From assembly GCF_963576675.1 (NCBI RefSeq), contig NC_088917.1, forward strand, positions 80,338,610 to 80,402,609: a stretch of DNA of 64,000 bases. The letters run 5' to 3'. Position 1 is the first letter of the stretch, and each line of letters opens with the position of its first letter. Of this stretch, positions 1 through 11,094 are shown piece after piece. The stretch comes from Euphorbia lathyris. Lineage: Eukaryota > Streptophyta > Magnoliopsida > Malpighiales > Euphorbiaceae. A program made the translations under genes and the position numbers. The notes beneath the pieces are model-generated. The model was not told where the DNA came from and did not search any database. It worked only from the letters and a program-made list of their open reading frames with translations.

Positions 1-308
1 CTACCGATTCAATTGATTTTCATCTCTTTCTTTTATTCCTTGATCTTGTGTTGATTTGTTAGAGGCAATCTATTCTTGATTGCTTTTCATACGGTTGATA
101 TCTAACTTGATTTGGGTTGTGTTTTGTCTTGTGCTTAGGAACTCGGAGTAAGAGTTGTGGGCACTTCGATTGCAACGGTAGATAGATCTTCATTAAGGTA
201 TTTCCTTCTATCCCTCTTTATATGAAATAACGATTAACGAATCTTAGGTTAATGGAAAAAGGTTAAAATTTTTATATTTCCGCTGCTATACGTTAGCCTT
301 TAATTCCA
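1..308. other. unassigned sequence left of the truncated copia element; possible end of another LTR
   Basis: No gene is visible. The copia integrase reading frame stops making sense at about position 309. The sequence to its left begins, read on the minus strand, with TGATGGAATTAAAGG and then an AT-rich stretch. A TG start exactly at the break would fit the edge of a different LTR element nested in the integrase gene, but the other end is outside the window, so this is only inference. Confidence 0.3.
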
Positions 309-1340
309 TCAGGGAGTCTTCTTTAATATGGGTCTGACTAGAGCCCTATTAAGTATGTAGCAAGCTGTGTTGACAGCTTCTCCCCAAAAGTACTTTGGAA
401 GCCTATGCTCACTCAGCATTGTCCTGGCTATTTCAACCAAGGTTCTGTTTTTCCTTTCAACAACCCCATTCTGTTGAGGCGTTCTAGGAGCAGAAAAATT
501 ATGGCCAATGCCGCTGGCTTCACAGAATTCAACAAACTGTTGGTTTTTGAATTCTCCACCATTATCACTTCGGATGTGAGCTAACTTAAGGTCTTTATCA
601 TTTTCAAGTTTTCTTACTAAAGTTGAAAATGTCTCAAAGGTTTCATCCTTGCTACTCAGCAAGATGATCCAAGTGTACCGAGAAAAGTCATCTACAATGA
701 CCAAGGAAAATCTTCTACCACCCAAGCTCAGCGGTTGGCCTGGTCCGAAGAGATCCAAGTGTAGCAACTCTAATGGACACTTAGTTGAGACGATGTTTTT
801 ACTATGAAAAGATTGTTTGGTTTGTTTTCCAGCTTGACAAGCGCTGCATAATTGATCTTTTTCGAACTTAAGTTCTGGCAGTCCCTCAACTAGTTGCTTT
901 CTTGCTAATTTGGCCAGGAGGTCCATGCTTACATGACCAAGTCTCCTGTGCCATAGCCAGGAATTTTCTTCCTTTGACACTAAGCCTACAGTTTTTGAAA
1001 ATTTCTTTTCTAAATTCAGCATAAAGACATTATCAATACGAGGGGCAGTTAAAATCAACTCATTTGTTTTACCCTCGAATATTTTACATCCAGTGTCATC
1101 AAATATAACTTTTCTCCTATTATCACATAGCTGAGCTACGCTGAGTAAGTTATATTTGAGTCCGCTGACTAGGGAGACTGACTCAATAGTAGAATTACCA
1201 CCAACGGTTCCTGACCCTACTATCTTACCCTTTTTGTTGTCTCCGAAACTTACGCTTCCACCTCGTTTACGCACAAATGTGATGAACTGAGTTTCATCAC
1301 CAGTCATATGCCTCGAGCATGCGTTGTCAATGTACCACAT
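309..1340 (-). pseudogene. copia pol fragment: protease remnant, GAG-pre-integrase, integrase core
   Basis: This is a 343-codon open stretch, frameshifted relative to gag. It opens with WYIDNACSRHMTGD, the copia protease site, but the usual D-S/T-G triad reads D-N-A. The HHCC finger follows (HRRLGH at residues ~131-136, CSACQAG at ~167-173). The integrase core then has its first Asp in HLDLFGP (~196), its second in HIRSDNGGEF (~257) and its Glu in NGVVERKNRT (~293). Sequence similarity ends abruptly after the codons for LKKTP at 309, where polymerase sequence should continue. The fragment is almost certainly non-functional. Confidence 0.9.
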
Positions 1341-1381
1341 CTTTGACTTCTCAGCACACCTCAGGCTTACCTACAATATAG

Positions 1382-3124
1382 CTAGTTATCTTTAGGTACC
1401 CAAGTCTTTTTGGTTCCTTGTTTGTTAGGCTCAGCAGGTAAAGCATCATATTTAACCTTATGACGACACACTTGGATAGTGTGTCTATTTTTCCCACAGA
1501 AGTCACAGCTGACCTTCTGTTTAGGATATCTCACTGACTGGTCAGCACCCCAGTGCTGAGCATGCCAGCACACCTTTGTGGTGTGTCCTTTCTTCCCACA
1601 GAAGTGACACTGGACATTCTGCTGAGGATTCCATCTCTACTGACTAGTACTTCAGTACTGAGTGTTCAGAGGAATATTTCTTTTATTCGGAACTTTGAGT
1701 TGGTTTTGAATAGATGTGACGTCCTTTTTCAGTTTCTTAGAATCTGATTGGACCTCAGAGACAAATTTATGCATAATTTCTACGTTTCTATGCAAAGTTG
1801 AGTTGTCTTGGAGAAGATATCGAAGGTCACTCAGTTTGACCTCTACAATCTCGTCACATCGCCTGCTGAGTGCTCTAACCTTCTTGTTACACTTTTTGAC
1901 AAGTGTGTAGAGGTCACTCAGGGCATTAATCATTTCATTTCTGAGCAAGGGTAGTGATATTACCTCAGTTGAGTGTACCTCATCGTCAGATGCAATGGAG
2001 GGGTCAGCGTGCTTAGAAATACAAGGCTCAGCAAGCTCATCAGCCATGAAGCAGATCTTTGCTGACTCAGTGGCATCAGCTTCTGATGATGATGACTCAT
2101 CACTATCACTCTAGGTTGCCACCATTGCCTTCTTGCCGTTCTTCTTTTCCTTCCTCAAGGTAGGACAACTTGATTTGATATGGCTAGTTTGATGACATTC
2201 AAAGCATGTGATGGGCTTTGAGCTGTCCTTCTTGTACTTGCTGTCACTGGACTCAGCTTTGTACTTGTCAAACTTCTTGTAATGCTTCTTGGAATATTTA
2301 TCATTCTTTCTGAACAGCCTTTTCATCTTTCTAGTGAACATTGCCATTTCTTCATCGTCTGTTGAGCTCCCATCAGTGGAGTCAGCTTTCATGACAAGAG
2401 ACTTTTGCTTCTTGTCTTCAGACTTCTCCTTCACCTCAAAGTTCTTCATTGAGATCTCATGGGTCAGCAGCGAGCCAATGAGTTCATCATACTTGTAGGT
2501 GGTTAAGTCTTGAGCTTCCTCAACAGCAGTTTTCTTGGCTTGCCAGCTTTTAAGAAGACTCCTTAGTATCTTCTTGACTTGCTCTTCCTCAGTAAAGATC
2601 TTGCCAAGTCTCTTGAGCTTGTTGATTATGTTTGTGAATCTTGAGTTCATGTCAGAGATTCCTTCATCATCATTCATTTCAAATAGCTCGTACAACCTCA
2701 TGTGTTGGTTCACCTTGGACTCCTTAACTTTGTTGGTTCCTTCGTAGGTGGCCTCTAGTTTCTTCCAGATCTCCTGTTCTGACTCACAACCTGAAATCTT
2801 GTTGTACTCTGCAGCATCTAATGCACAGTGAAGCATGTTTATAGTCGAAGCATCATTTTGTAGCTTCTTGAGATCATCTTCTGTCCACTTAGTCTCAGCT
2901 TTAACAACCATTTGGCCGTCAATAGTTTCAACAGGAACAAATGGGCCTTGGACTATAGAAAGCCATGCACTCATATTTGTTGCCTGAATGAAATTTTTCA
3001 TTCTGTTCTTCCAAAAGGTATAGTTAGACCCGAAGAACAGAGGAGGCCGAGTAATGGACAGTCCCTCAGGTAAAATCTGAGTTGTCTGATTTCCTGGGAG
3101 GAAACGAGTGCTGTTTTCAGCCAT
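1382..3124 (-). pseudogene. copia gag (UBN2/Retrotran_gag type) broken by stop codons
   Basis: The ATG at 3124 lies about 50 bp downstream of the PBS, as expected for gag. The first open stretch (3124-2111, 337 codons) has the plant copia gag fold and ends with a zinc knuckle CFECHQTSHIKSSC (CX2CX4HX4C, with the usual glycine lost). A TAG at 2111 interrupts a Trp-Ser-Asp-Ser context in frame, and the reading then continues through an acidic/serine patch and a coiled-coil-like stretch (2047-1652). TGA and TAG codons near 1652 and 1637 follow, still in frame. Two further knuckles come next: CHFCGKKGHTTKVC near 1600 and CDFCGKNRHTIQVC near 1480. Several knuckles plus a coiled-coil extension fit Sirevirus-like gag (family knowledge). 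Confidence 0.85.
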
Positions 3125-3172
3125 TGTGGGGATCAGCTCAAGATAGTTATATCTTGCTCAGTGGGCTTTTAA

Positions 3173-3184
3173 GCTCTGATACCA
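3173..3184 (-). other. copia primer-binding site (tRNA-iMet)
   Basis: On the minus strand TGGTATCAGAGC begins two bases after the LTR terminus. This is the standard plant copia PBS, complementary to the 3' end of initiator tRNA-Met. It fixes the orientation of the element and the inner LTR edge. Confidence 0.9.
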
Positions 3185-3186
3185 CT

Positions 3187-4524
3187 TGTTGGTCCCGTAT
3201 AACGTGACAAGGTTAGTTCCAAGGGGGGGATAGGAACTATTTAAAATTTTGTCTGTTAAGGCTGACTTCTTTTCTTTAAGAAAAGGTTTACACAGCGGCG
3301 CTAAGTAGTTTTCAGACACAAGCTTAGTCAACTGGTGACTAAGTTTGTTTCTTTCCTTGAGTCAGGAGATAGCACTTAAGTCTATTCCTGAACTCAGCTT
3401 CTTAGTGCACTCAACTCAGCGTGAGTTCGTTACTTAGTCAGTTTTATAGCAAGCAATATATATATAAAGGAGTTTAAGGTTAGAAATATGTTACTCAGCA
3501 GACATATCCTGGTTCGGCCTCTCCGCCTACGTGCAGTCCCTGGAACTCGTTCCGAGCTTTTTGAATCCTCTACTGAGCTCTTTAAAGGTAGAGCACGAGA
3601 CCTTTTACAATAGAAGCTGAGTATACAAGAGTACCTTCCTCTATACCTCTACTCACTTCTATAACTACCGCTGAGTACTATAACCGAGTACTCAGCTTCT
3701 CCTTTCTATTCTTCTAGAAATGATAAAGTGTTTGTCCTAAACAACAATTTCTAAGACACTTTAGATGAATGAAATCACTCTAGACTTTTACACAATGATT
3801 GGAAATTGGTGTAAGATTTTGCTTTGCTTTTCTCACAGAACTTCAAGTATGAATTTGGTCAGTGTTTCGACTAATTGAAGATCTGCATCGAATGAAGCAA
3901 TTGAGAGGCCTTTATATAGTGACACTTCAAGCACCGGTAATTTCGAATTTTGAAATAACCGTTGGAGGCTAACGGCTTCCTATCGTTGTCACTCAGGACG
4001 TGCTCAGTGTCGTTGGCCAATGAGATTCTTGCATCTTCTGTCTACGGCAGTGCTCAGCAGCTTTTCGTCAGATAAACAGAATGTTTCGACATTTACGGCA
4101 AAATCTTCCAAACAGCTTCCTGCGCCTTCTGAACTTTACCCAAAGTAGAAATACTTTGTCTATAGGTTGGTTTTGTTCTGCCGCTGACCTGACTACATTG
4201 TCGCTTAACTCAGCAGCTTCCTCTTGAAGCTTTTGTTAGAAGGCTTCTCGATCCTTCTTCATGCTGAGTCGTCGTTTTACTTGATACGACTGCGTTTTAT
4301 CTTCTTGGGCCGTGAGGTCTTGATCTGTTGACTTGGGCTTGACTTCCACTTATGGGCCTTTAGACTTTTTATCTTAATGTCTTATAAATCAATAAACTCA
4401 ACATTGAACAAACACATTAGTGTGAATAAATCAAAGCATTTAAATTTAATGTGTTAGAATATTTTTTTATCATTTACTTAAATACTTTTGTCAAATCAAA
4501 ATCATGTGGAAATGTGTTTCAACA
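3187..4524 (-). repeat. 5' LTR of the left copia element
   Basis: The LTR is about 1.34 kb with TGTTGA...CCAACA termini on the minus strand. Its inner edge is set by the PBS. It matches along its length the LTR at 60297-61625, including the edges and the CTCAG/CTGAG-rich body. Its outer edge abuts the tandem array at about 4530. Confidence 0.88.
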
Positions 4525-4726
4525 ACAGTGACTAAGATTTGGTGTGGGTGAAGATTGCATAGGCAGTAGTGCATTTAGTGTTAGGAGTTCATCTCATATG
4601 AAAAGACAACAAACACTTCACAAGGAGAGATCTATTTTCTTGTATTGAAAAGACACTAACCAATCAAATTAATAATAATAATAATAATGTTTTTTTAAAA
4701 AATTAAATGATATGTACCCATCAATT

Positions 4727-4727
4727 A

Positions 4728-4757
<30 letters not shown>
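4727..4757. repeat. (ATT)n microsatellite, unit 1
   Basis: Perfect ATT triplet run at the same place in each array unit. Confidence 0.9.
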
Positions 4758-4758
<1 letters not shown>

Positions 4759-5399
4759 GTGTGGTAATTAGGTTGAGTTTGACAAAGAAAAAGAACTTGC
4801 CAGTATACCATCGTTTTCCTTATCTCTGTAAACTTTGGATTTCTTTTTCTTTTCACTCTAATTTCCTCCATAACTCTTTATTCCGGTGACCCCTTGAAAC
4901 AAAAATTATACCATTAAATCCCTTATTTCGTAAGTAAGATTTTGAGACACTATTGTTATTTTTCTGGTCGAAAAGTATGGTGACAAAGCAGGTATTTTTT
5001 TTACCGAAAAAGTGTTAGATCTCGACCTTTTAGGAGATTTTAGTAGTGAAATGAGTGTACTTTTGGACTCCCCTAAACTTTGCATATTTTGTGGTAGTCT
5101 CAATTCGTGTTTCTAACAACTCCGATGAAATTTTAACGACCGACCACCGTGTTCCTGTGAAACTCCAGTAAGCATTTTCTGGACAGAATTTTACCCCTTT
5201 CGTATAGATTCTAGTATATATGATAATATTTCTAAATTCTTAGTCTATATGATAATTGACTTTTAAAAGGATTTTAATTTTAAATTGAGGTACAAAGTTA
5301 TTGATTAATTAAACTCATATGAACCCTTTGTTAATATTGTGAAGGGTTAGGAACATTCTGAATATACATTACGTATTTATCATTTTTCTTAAACGCGAA

Positions 5400-5702
5400 T
5401 TAATTAGTTTCGGTAATAGTAACACCTTTCACAGGTCTCCAAATTGAAGCAAAAGTATTTTTCATAGATTCAAAGTGTGTGGAACAGGCCAAAAAATTTC
5501 CCACTATGAACCTGTACTACTTAACATCATCTCCAATGATTACATCCTCTCCAATTTTTAGTTCATCATCCTGGGCTAGGGAGATCTGTAAATGGACGTA
5601 TGTGGTAGCAAATCCCTTATCTGTTTCCATGGGAACAATCAAAGTATGCAAGAAGAGCGGCTGTAAATTGCGGCTAGGATTTAGTGTGGGTGGAGATTGC
5701 AC
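5400..5702 (-). pseudogene. DUF4283 (LINE ORF1-like) N-terminal fragment, unit 1
   Basis: Minus-strand reading from 5702 gives an acidic segment, a stop at about 5517, then in frame FIVGNFLACSTHFESMKNTF and IWRPVKGVTI. The latter is typical of the start of DUF4283, the nucleic-acid-binding domain of plant LINE ORF1 proteins and derived host genes. The remaining domain and the zinc knuckle are absent. Broken and partial. Confidence 0.65.
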
Positions 5703-5867
5703 GAGCGGTAATGCGATTAAGGTTAGGAGTTCATCTCATATGAGAAGACAACAAACACTCCTTAATGAAAGACGTATTTTGGTGCATTAAAAAGACACTA
5801 ACCAATCAAATTAAAAATAATGATAATAATGTTTTCTAAAAAAATTAAATGATATGGACCCATCAAT

Positions 5868-5879
5868 TTATTATTATTA

Positions 5880-5940
<61 letters not shown>
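5868..5940. repeat. (ATT)n microsatellite, unit 2
   Basis: The longest ATT run of the array, with one GTT interruption. Read on the minus strand it produces a spurious poly-asparagine ORF. Confidence 0.9.
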
Positions 5941-6219
5941 CAGTGTGGTGATTAGGTTGAGTTTGAAAAAGAAAAAGAACTTGCCAGTATACCATCGTTT
6001 TCCCGAATCTGTGCAAACTTTGAATTTCTTTTTCCTTTAACCTTAATTTCCTCCATAACTCATTTTTTCTGCCACCCCTTGAAACAAAAATTATAATAAT
6101 AATGTTTTGAAAAGACCTATAGAAAAGGGATCTATTTTCTTGTATTGAAAAGATACTAACCAATCAAATTAATAATAATAATGTTTTTTAAACAATTAAA
6201 TGATATGTACCCATCAATT

Positions 6220-6220
6220 A

Positions 6221-6262
<42 letters not shown>
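6220..6262. repeat. (ATT)n microsatellite, unit 3
   Basis: ATT run in the equivalent position of unit 3. Confidence 0.9.
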
Positions 6263-6263
<1 letters not shown>

Positions 6264-6902
6264 GTGTGGTAATTAGATTGAGTTTGGTAAAGAAAAAGAA
6301 CTTGCCAGTATACCATCGTTTTCCTTATCTCTGTAAACTTTGAATTTCTTTTTCCTTTTACTCTAATTTCCTCCATATCTCTTTATTTCGGCTACCCCTT
6401 GAAACAAAAATTATACCATTAAATCCTTTATTACATAAGTAAGATTTTGAGACACTATTGTTATTTTTCTGGTCGAAAAGTATGGTGACAAAGCATGTAT
6501 TTTTTACGGGTAAAGTGTTAGATCTCGACCTTTTAGGAGATTTTAGTAGTGAAATGAGTGTACTTTTGGACTCCCCTGAACTTTGCATATTTCGTGGTAG
6601 TCTCAATTCGCGTTTCTAACAACTCGGATGAAATTTTGACAACCGACCACTGTGTTCCTGTGAAACTCCAATGAGCGTTTTCTGGACAGAATTTTACCCC
6701 TTTCGTATAGATTCTAGTATATATGATAATATTTCTAAATTCTTAGTCTATATGATAATTGAATTTTAAAAGGATTTTAATTTTAAATTGAGGTACAGAG
6801 TTACTGATTAATTAAACTCATATGAACCCTTTGTTAATATTGTGAAGGGTTAGGAACATTCTGAATATACATTGCGTATTTATCATTTTTCTTTAACGCG
6901 AA

Positions 6903-7205
6903 TTAATTTGTTTCGGTAATAGTAACACCTTTCACATGTCTCCAAATTGAAGAAAAAGTATTTTTCATAGATTCAAAGTGTGTTGAACAGGCCAAAAAAT
7001 TTCCAACTATGAACCAGTACTGCCTAACATCATCTCCAATGATTACATCCTCTCCAACTTTTAGTTCATCATCCTCGGCTAGGGATATCTGTAAATGGGC
7101 ATATGTGGCAACGAGTCCCTTATCTGTTTCCATGGGAACAATCAAGGTATGCAAGAAGAGCGGCTGTAAATTGCGGCTAGGATTTAGTGTGGGTGGAGAT
7201 TGCAC
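6903..7205 (-). pseudogene. DUF4283 (LINE ORF1-like) N-terminal fragment, unit 3
   Basis: This 100-codon open stretch is the array copy of the 5400-5702 fragment and lacks its internal stop. The acidic lead (EDDELKVGEDVIIGDD) is followed by WFIVGNFLA and SMKNTFSSIWRHVKGVTI, the usual opening of DUF4283. It ends where the domain core should continue, so it is a truncated relic rather than a gene. Confidence 0.65.
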
Positions 7206-7547
7206 GAGCGGTAATGCGACTAAGGTTAGGAGTTCATCTCATATGAGAAGACAACAAACACTCCTTAAGGAAAGACCTATTTTGGTGCATTAAAAAGACA
7301 CAAACCAATCAAATTAAAAATAATGATAATAATATTTTCTAAAAAAAATTAAATTAAATGATATGGACCCATCAATTTATTTTTATTATTATTGTTATTA
7401 TTATTATCAGTGTGGTGATTAGGTTGAGTTTGAAAAAGAAACAGAACTTGCCAGTATACCATCGTTTTCCCTAATATGTGCAAACTTTGAATTTCCTTTT
7501 CCTTTAACCGTAATTTCCTCCATAACTCCTTATTCTGGCCACCGGTT

Positions 7548-8090
7548 CACTACACCATAGATGGCCTATTGCAACATCCATTAAGTGTTGGCTTAGGATA
7601 TAAAAGTGTTGCGTTTGAAAAATAGGCAACACTTTAGACCAAAATAAAGTGTTGCATTTTTGCTTGTTTCTATTGATGTCTATAGCAACACTTAACCATA
7701 TCAATAGCAACACCAATATAAATGTTACCATACGTATCAATAGCAACACTTTTCATACGAAAGGCAACTCTAATATACGTGTTGCCATAACCATAGATGA
7801 GGTAACACTTTCATAGGAAAAAGTATAAGCAACACTTTCATACATAATTGCAATATTGTTTGATACTAACACATTTTTTTCAAAGCAACTCTTTCTTACA
7901 CAATTGCAACACTTTTGAATACTTTAAATGCAACATAATGTTTTTGAAACACCTCTTTTATTTACAATTACAACACTTTTTAATTAACATTTTTTGTTCG
8001 AAGCAACTCTTTTGTATTCAATTGCAACACTTTTTTCTGTAACATATGATATTCGAAGCAACACTGTTTCTTTTACGATATAATACTTTT
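7548..8090. mobile_element. terminus of a CACTA (En/Spm)-type DNA transposon
   Basis: The sequence starts with CACTACACCATAGATGG, a CACTA-type terminal inverted repeat. It is followed by more than ten short subterminal repeats of AGTGTTGC/GCAACACT in both orientations up to about 8080, the usual arrangement of transposase-binding subterminal repeats in this superfamily. No matching inverted end (TAGTG) or transposase was found in the window. This is therefore one end, perhaps a truncated or non-autonomous copy. Confidence 0.75.
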
Positions 8091-8313
8091 GAATATAACA
8101 CCTTAATATATGAGCACGTTCTTTAGCTTATGCAACCCAAAAAAAAATTAAGAACCATTTTTAATTTAAATAATAAAATAACAATATCATTAATTGTAAT
8201 ATGATAAAAAAAAAACTAAAAGTACTATAATGTTATACAAACATAATATAGTTTATCCTTCCATGTCTTTATACGGAGTATCATTTTTAGACTGCAAAAT
8301 TTCACTTGATATG

Positions 8314-9968
8314 TGACGCGCCTCGCGGCGTTCGGTACCGCAAGGCTCACTAAGGGATAAGTGTACCCCGTCGTTATCAAGTAATAAAATTCTGGAAAAG
8401 TCCAGGTATCGTCCATAGGATTTATTTCTGCAAGTATCAAGCTACTTGGTCTCAGGTGTTATCTAGGCTTTGGGGGTTTTGAGTTTGGTTTTGTTTAAGT
8501 TAATCTACTCCTAGTTGAATTATACTACTCCTAGCTAAGTTATTCTAATTCTAGCTAAGTTATTCTACGCCTAATTAAGTTACTCTACCCCTAATTAAGT
8601 TAAACTACTCCTAGGTGATCTTTCACTAATGCAATTACCCGAAGGAACATGGTATGAACAATAATAATGAAGATAGATTATTAGGTATATTGATTAAAAA
8701 CCTAATCTAAGTCACTTGTATTCAAGGCGATTAACCCTACTTACCCTCCTGAAGTTCCTAATGCGTGATTCCCTTGTAAGGTCGAAACTAGGTCTAAGGC
8801 TCAGCAATTTGGGCTTAATCAACTAAGAGGTCGTCAATCTCCTAGGCTCTGACTAGGTCAGATTCAGCTCGCAATATGTGCCTACTAGATTTTGGGGCTT
8901 TTGAATGAGTTAAACCAATTGAATAAAGCGTAAGACAAAGATTAAACAAATAATCATAGAACAAAATAAGAGCTAAAATATTATTAAAGGCGAAGAACAA
9001 TGTCACAGGATACAATTAGCCTAGGATTCATAGACTGTATCAAAGAGTACAAACAAGGAAAGATAAAAAGGAGATACGAAAATCCATTTCAGGGAACCTG
9101 TCTACTCTGCAGCCGGCTTCCTAGGTCTTAAGGACGGACCTTTGAATATTCCTCGGTGAGCGGAGCTTCGAAGGTGCTTCAATGGAGGTTGAAGGAGATG
9201 GAGGAGGTGGAGAGGAATCTTCAAGGGTGAAGGCTAAGGTAAATTTACAATAATGAAAGATATCTAATTTACAATGGAAAAGTTCTATTTATAGATGTAG
9301 CTCGGGCCCTCTTTCTGACCTATTTCGTGTCCTTATGCAGGTAGGAAGTCGTGCGACCAGTCGTGGAGTCGTGGGGGCAAAATTGGGATTTTTGACCAAT
9401 TCCCGCAGGTCAGCTCGCCGAGCAGGGCGCGCTGCTCGGTGAGCTGTCCCTTGCAGGCCAGCTCGCGGCGAGCTGGCCCCCAGCTTGCCCGAGAAGGCCT
9501 CTGAGGGCCTGCTCGGCGAGCTGGTATAGCCAGCTCGGCGAGCTGGCCTACAAAGGCCAGTCCGATGAGCGGTTTTGCCCTGCACGCCTTCGCGTGGTTG
9601 CTCGATGTCCCATGATGTAACTTTCGCCTAAACTTATCCCTGCGCATGCACGAAAACTCCAAATAGCATTAGTCTCAAGGCTAAATTGACCCGCCAATCG
9701 CTCATTTTGAGCAAACGCTCCGTTTGGTGCGACTTTTGGCGGATCAATTAGCTATAAACGATAACGAAATTATAACATACATGCCATTTTGGCCATATTT
9801 ACCTAAAATGATCAGAAAACGAGCCCAAACAACGAAAAGTTAATAAAACATTTCCAATTTCTAACTAACTCACACAAAAGCATATAAATGCGAGAATTGA
9901 TCGCTTATTTACGAAATAACACTAAAAACCGTCCTAAAACCGTACCCAAAGATAGGGATTTTTTTTTT
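8314..9968 (-). repeat. LTR 1 (3' LTR)
   Basis: Starts TGACGCGCC. Nearly identical to LTR 2 (differences at 8334 and 8468, for instance). Its right edge runs into AAACCCGAGCAC instead of the TGATAGGGGTC start seen on the minus strand in LTR 3, so the exact inner edge is uncertain by several bases. Confidence 0.85.
9289..9662 (-). repeat. GC-rich palindromic motif cluster within LTR 1
   Basis: Between about 9410 and 9560 the motif CAGCTCGGCGAGCTGG and variants recur in head-to-head palindromic form, in sharp contrast to the AT-rich surroundings. The same cluster is at 12427-12580 and, diverged, at 15437-15590. The open frames here (98 and 109 codons) follow from the GC richness and are not taken as genes. 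Confidence 0.7.
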
Positions 9969-10272
9969 AAACCCGAGCACTTAAAAAAAACGTAAAAGAA
10001 AACTAAACAAACCTAAAAGTATATCTATAAAATTTATTAAAAAGTAAAAACCTGAAAGTTGTATTCAAACTTGGGTTGCCTCCCAAGAAGCGCTACTTTT
10101 ATAGTCGGTTAGCTCGACATAGAGTTCCTTCCTAAGTATAAGCTTCTATCCGCGTTAGGAACTCGAATTGCTTAACAAATAATCCATACCTACAAAACGG
10201 ATTAAGAGCCTCAAATGAGTTAAATAAAAACAAGAGGCCAAATTTAAACAGATTATGAAAATGTTTGGTTTG

Positions 10273-11094
10273 CTACCTTTTGGATTCTCTTGGTAGGTCG
10301 AAAAGAATGAAAACTTTTGAACAAGGAGTAAATCCAAACTTTTCTAACTTTTGAGGAAAAGGTAGTTCATATACACAAGCTTCGATCTGATCATTTATTT
10401 CTATCACATGATTTAGGATTTTAGGTTTTGAACCGGGGTTGCTTACCGCTTCCGGTTCCTCACTTACCTTGAGTGATGCATGTGACAGTGGGCTTGGTTC
10501 TACCTTTTTGTCGTTCCTCAAGGAGATGGCTTGAGCTGATTCTCTTTGTGGGATTTCTATGTTTTCCTTTATGCCTGGGAGAGCATCTCGGGATTGCTCT
10601 TGCATCTCATGGTTTATTTGAGCCAACCGGTTGCTCAAGTCCTTACAAACCTCCTCGTTGATTGTAAGTCGGGCTGATATTCCTTTCAAAAGGGACAGCA
10701 CCTCATCTCGTGAGCTAGAGGGTTGTGGAGGAACTTGGCTTGCTTGTTCGTAAGGGAACATTCCCAATTCGTTTTCCCTGTGCTCATTAACAAACCTATT
10801 TGGAGGCCTCAACATGTTAGGGTTCCCGTAGGACAGATTTGAGTGTTGAGGTCTCCTCCAATCACTACCATAAAAGCTGTAAGAATTGGGGTTAGAATTA
10901 TACCTTTGGTGATTACCCACAAAACTTACACTTTCATTGGTGTTGAGGCTCAGTTTCGCCATCAAGATATCCATTTTCTTATTTAAGTCGGCCATGGAGG
11001 GATTGGGAGCCTCATTCTCCAGGGCATGAATGTATTGTCTTGATGGGATAGTAAACTTTTGAGCTTGCCACTCGACTCTTTCTTGCCAATTCAT
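10273..11094 (-). pseudogene. Athila-like gag fragment, copy 1
   Basis: This 273-codon open frame starts about 230 bases inside the PBS. Middle and C-terminal parts resemble Athila/Tat gag: SMADLNKKMDILMAKLS, a region ending AQAISLRNDKKVEPSP (compare AIALRSGKEV in the copy at 22381) and YELPFPQKLEKFG. The frame is cut off right after that motif, and protease, RT and integrase are absent. The large N-terminal capsid part expected of a full Athila gag is also missing. The protein is identical to copy 2 at 13291-14112. Confidence 0.8.

Larger units (their letters stand above)
309..4524 (-). mobile_element. truncated Ty1/copia (Sirevirus-like) LTR retrotransposon
   Basis: The order along the minus strand is 5' LTR (4524-3187), tRNA-iMet-type PBS, gag with zinc knuckles, protease remnant, GAG-pre-integrase and integrase. 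It then breaks off at 309, so reverse transcriptase, RNase H and the 3' LTR are missing. The gag has three in-frame stops, and there is a stop plus a frameshift between gag and pol, so the copy is dead. The LTR is closely related to the one at 60297-61625, so two members of one family sit near opposite edges of the window. Confidence 0.9.
4530..7546. repeat. tandem array of about four 1.1-1.5 kb units, two with DUF4283 fragments
   Basis: Unit starts are recognisable by GTGTGGGTGGAGATTGC-like sequence near 4540, 5685 and 7190. Each unit continues through a conserved stretch, an ATT microsatellite, and the phrase CTTGCCAGTATACCATCG (near 4797, 5979, 6300 and 7447). Unit 1 (~4530-5681) and unit 3 (~6084-7182) are nearly full. 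Unit 2 (~5682-6083) lost its distal part. Unit 4 (~7183-7546) is cut by a CACTA-type terminus. A further piece of the same unit lies at 16165-16286. Sequence differences between units show the array is not brand new. Confidence 0.85.

Noticed and set aside
5798..6163. Minus-strand ORF with a long Asn run
   Set aside because: Produced by the ATT microsatellite at 5868-5940; no conserved flanking protein.
9289..9662. Two overlapping Ala/Arg/Pro-rich ORFs (98 and 109 codons), repeated at 12307-12680
   Set aside because: They lie inside Athila LTRs over the GC-rich palindrome cluster, overlap in different frames and are broken in LTR 3; open frames follow from GC content.
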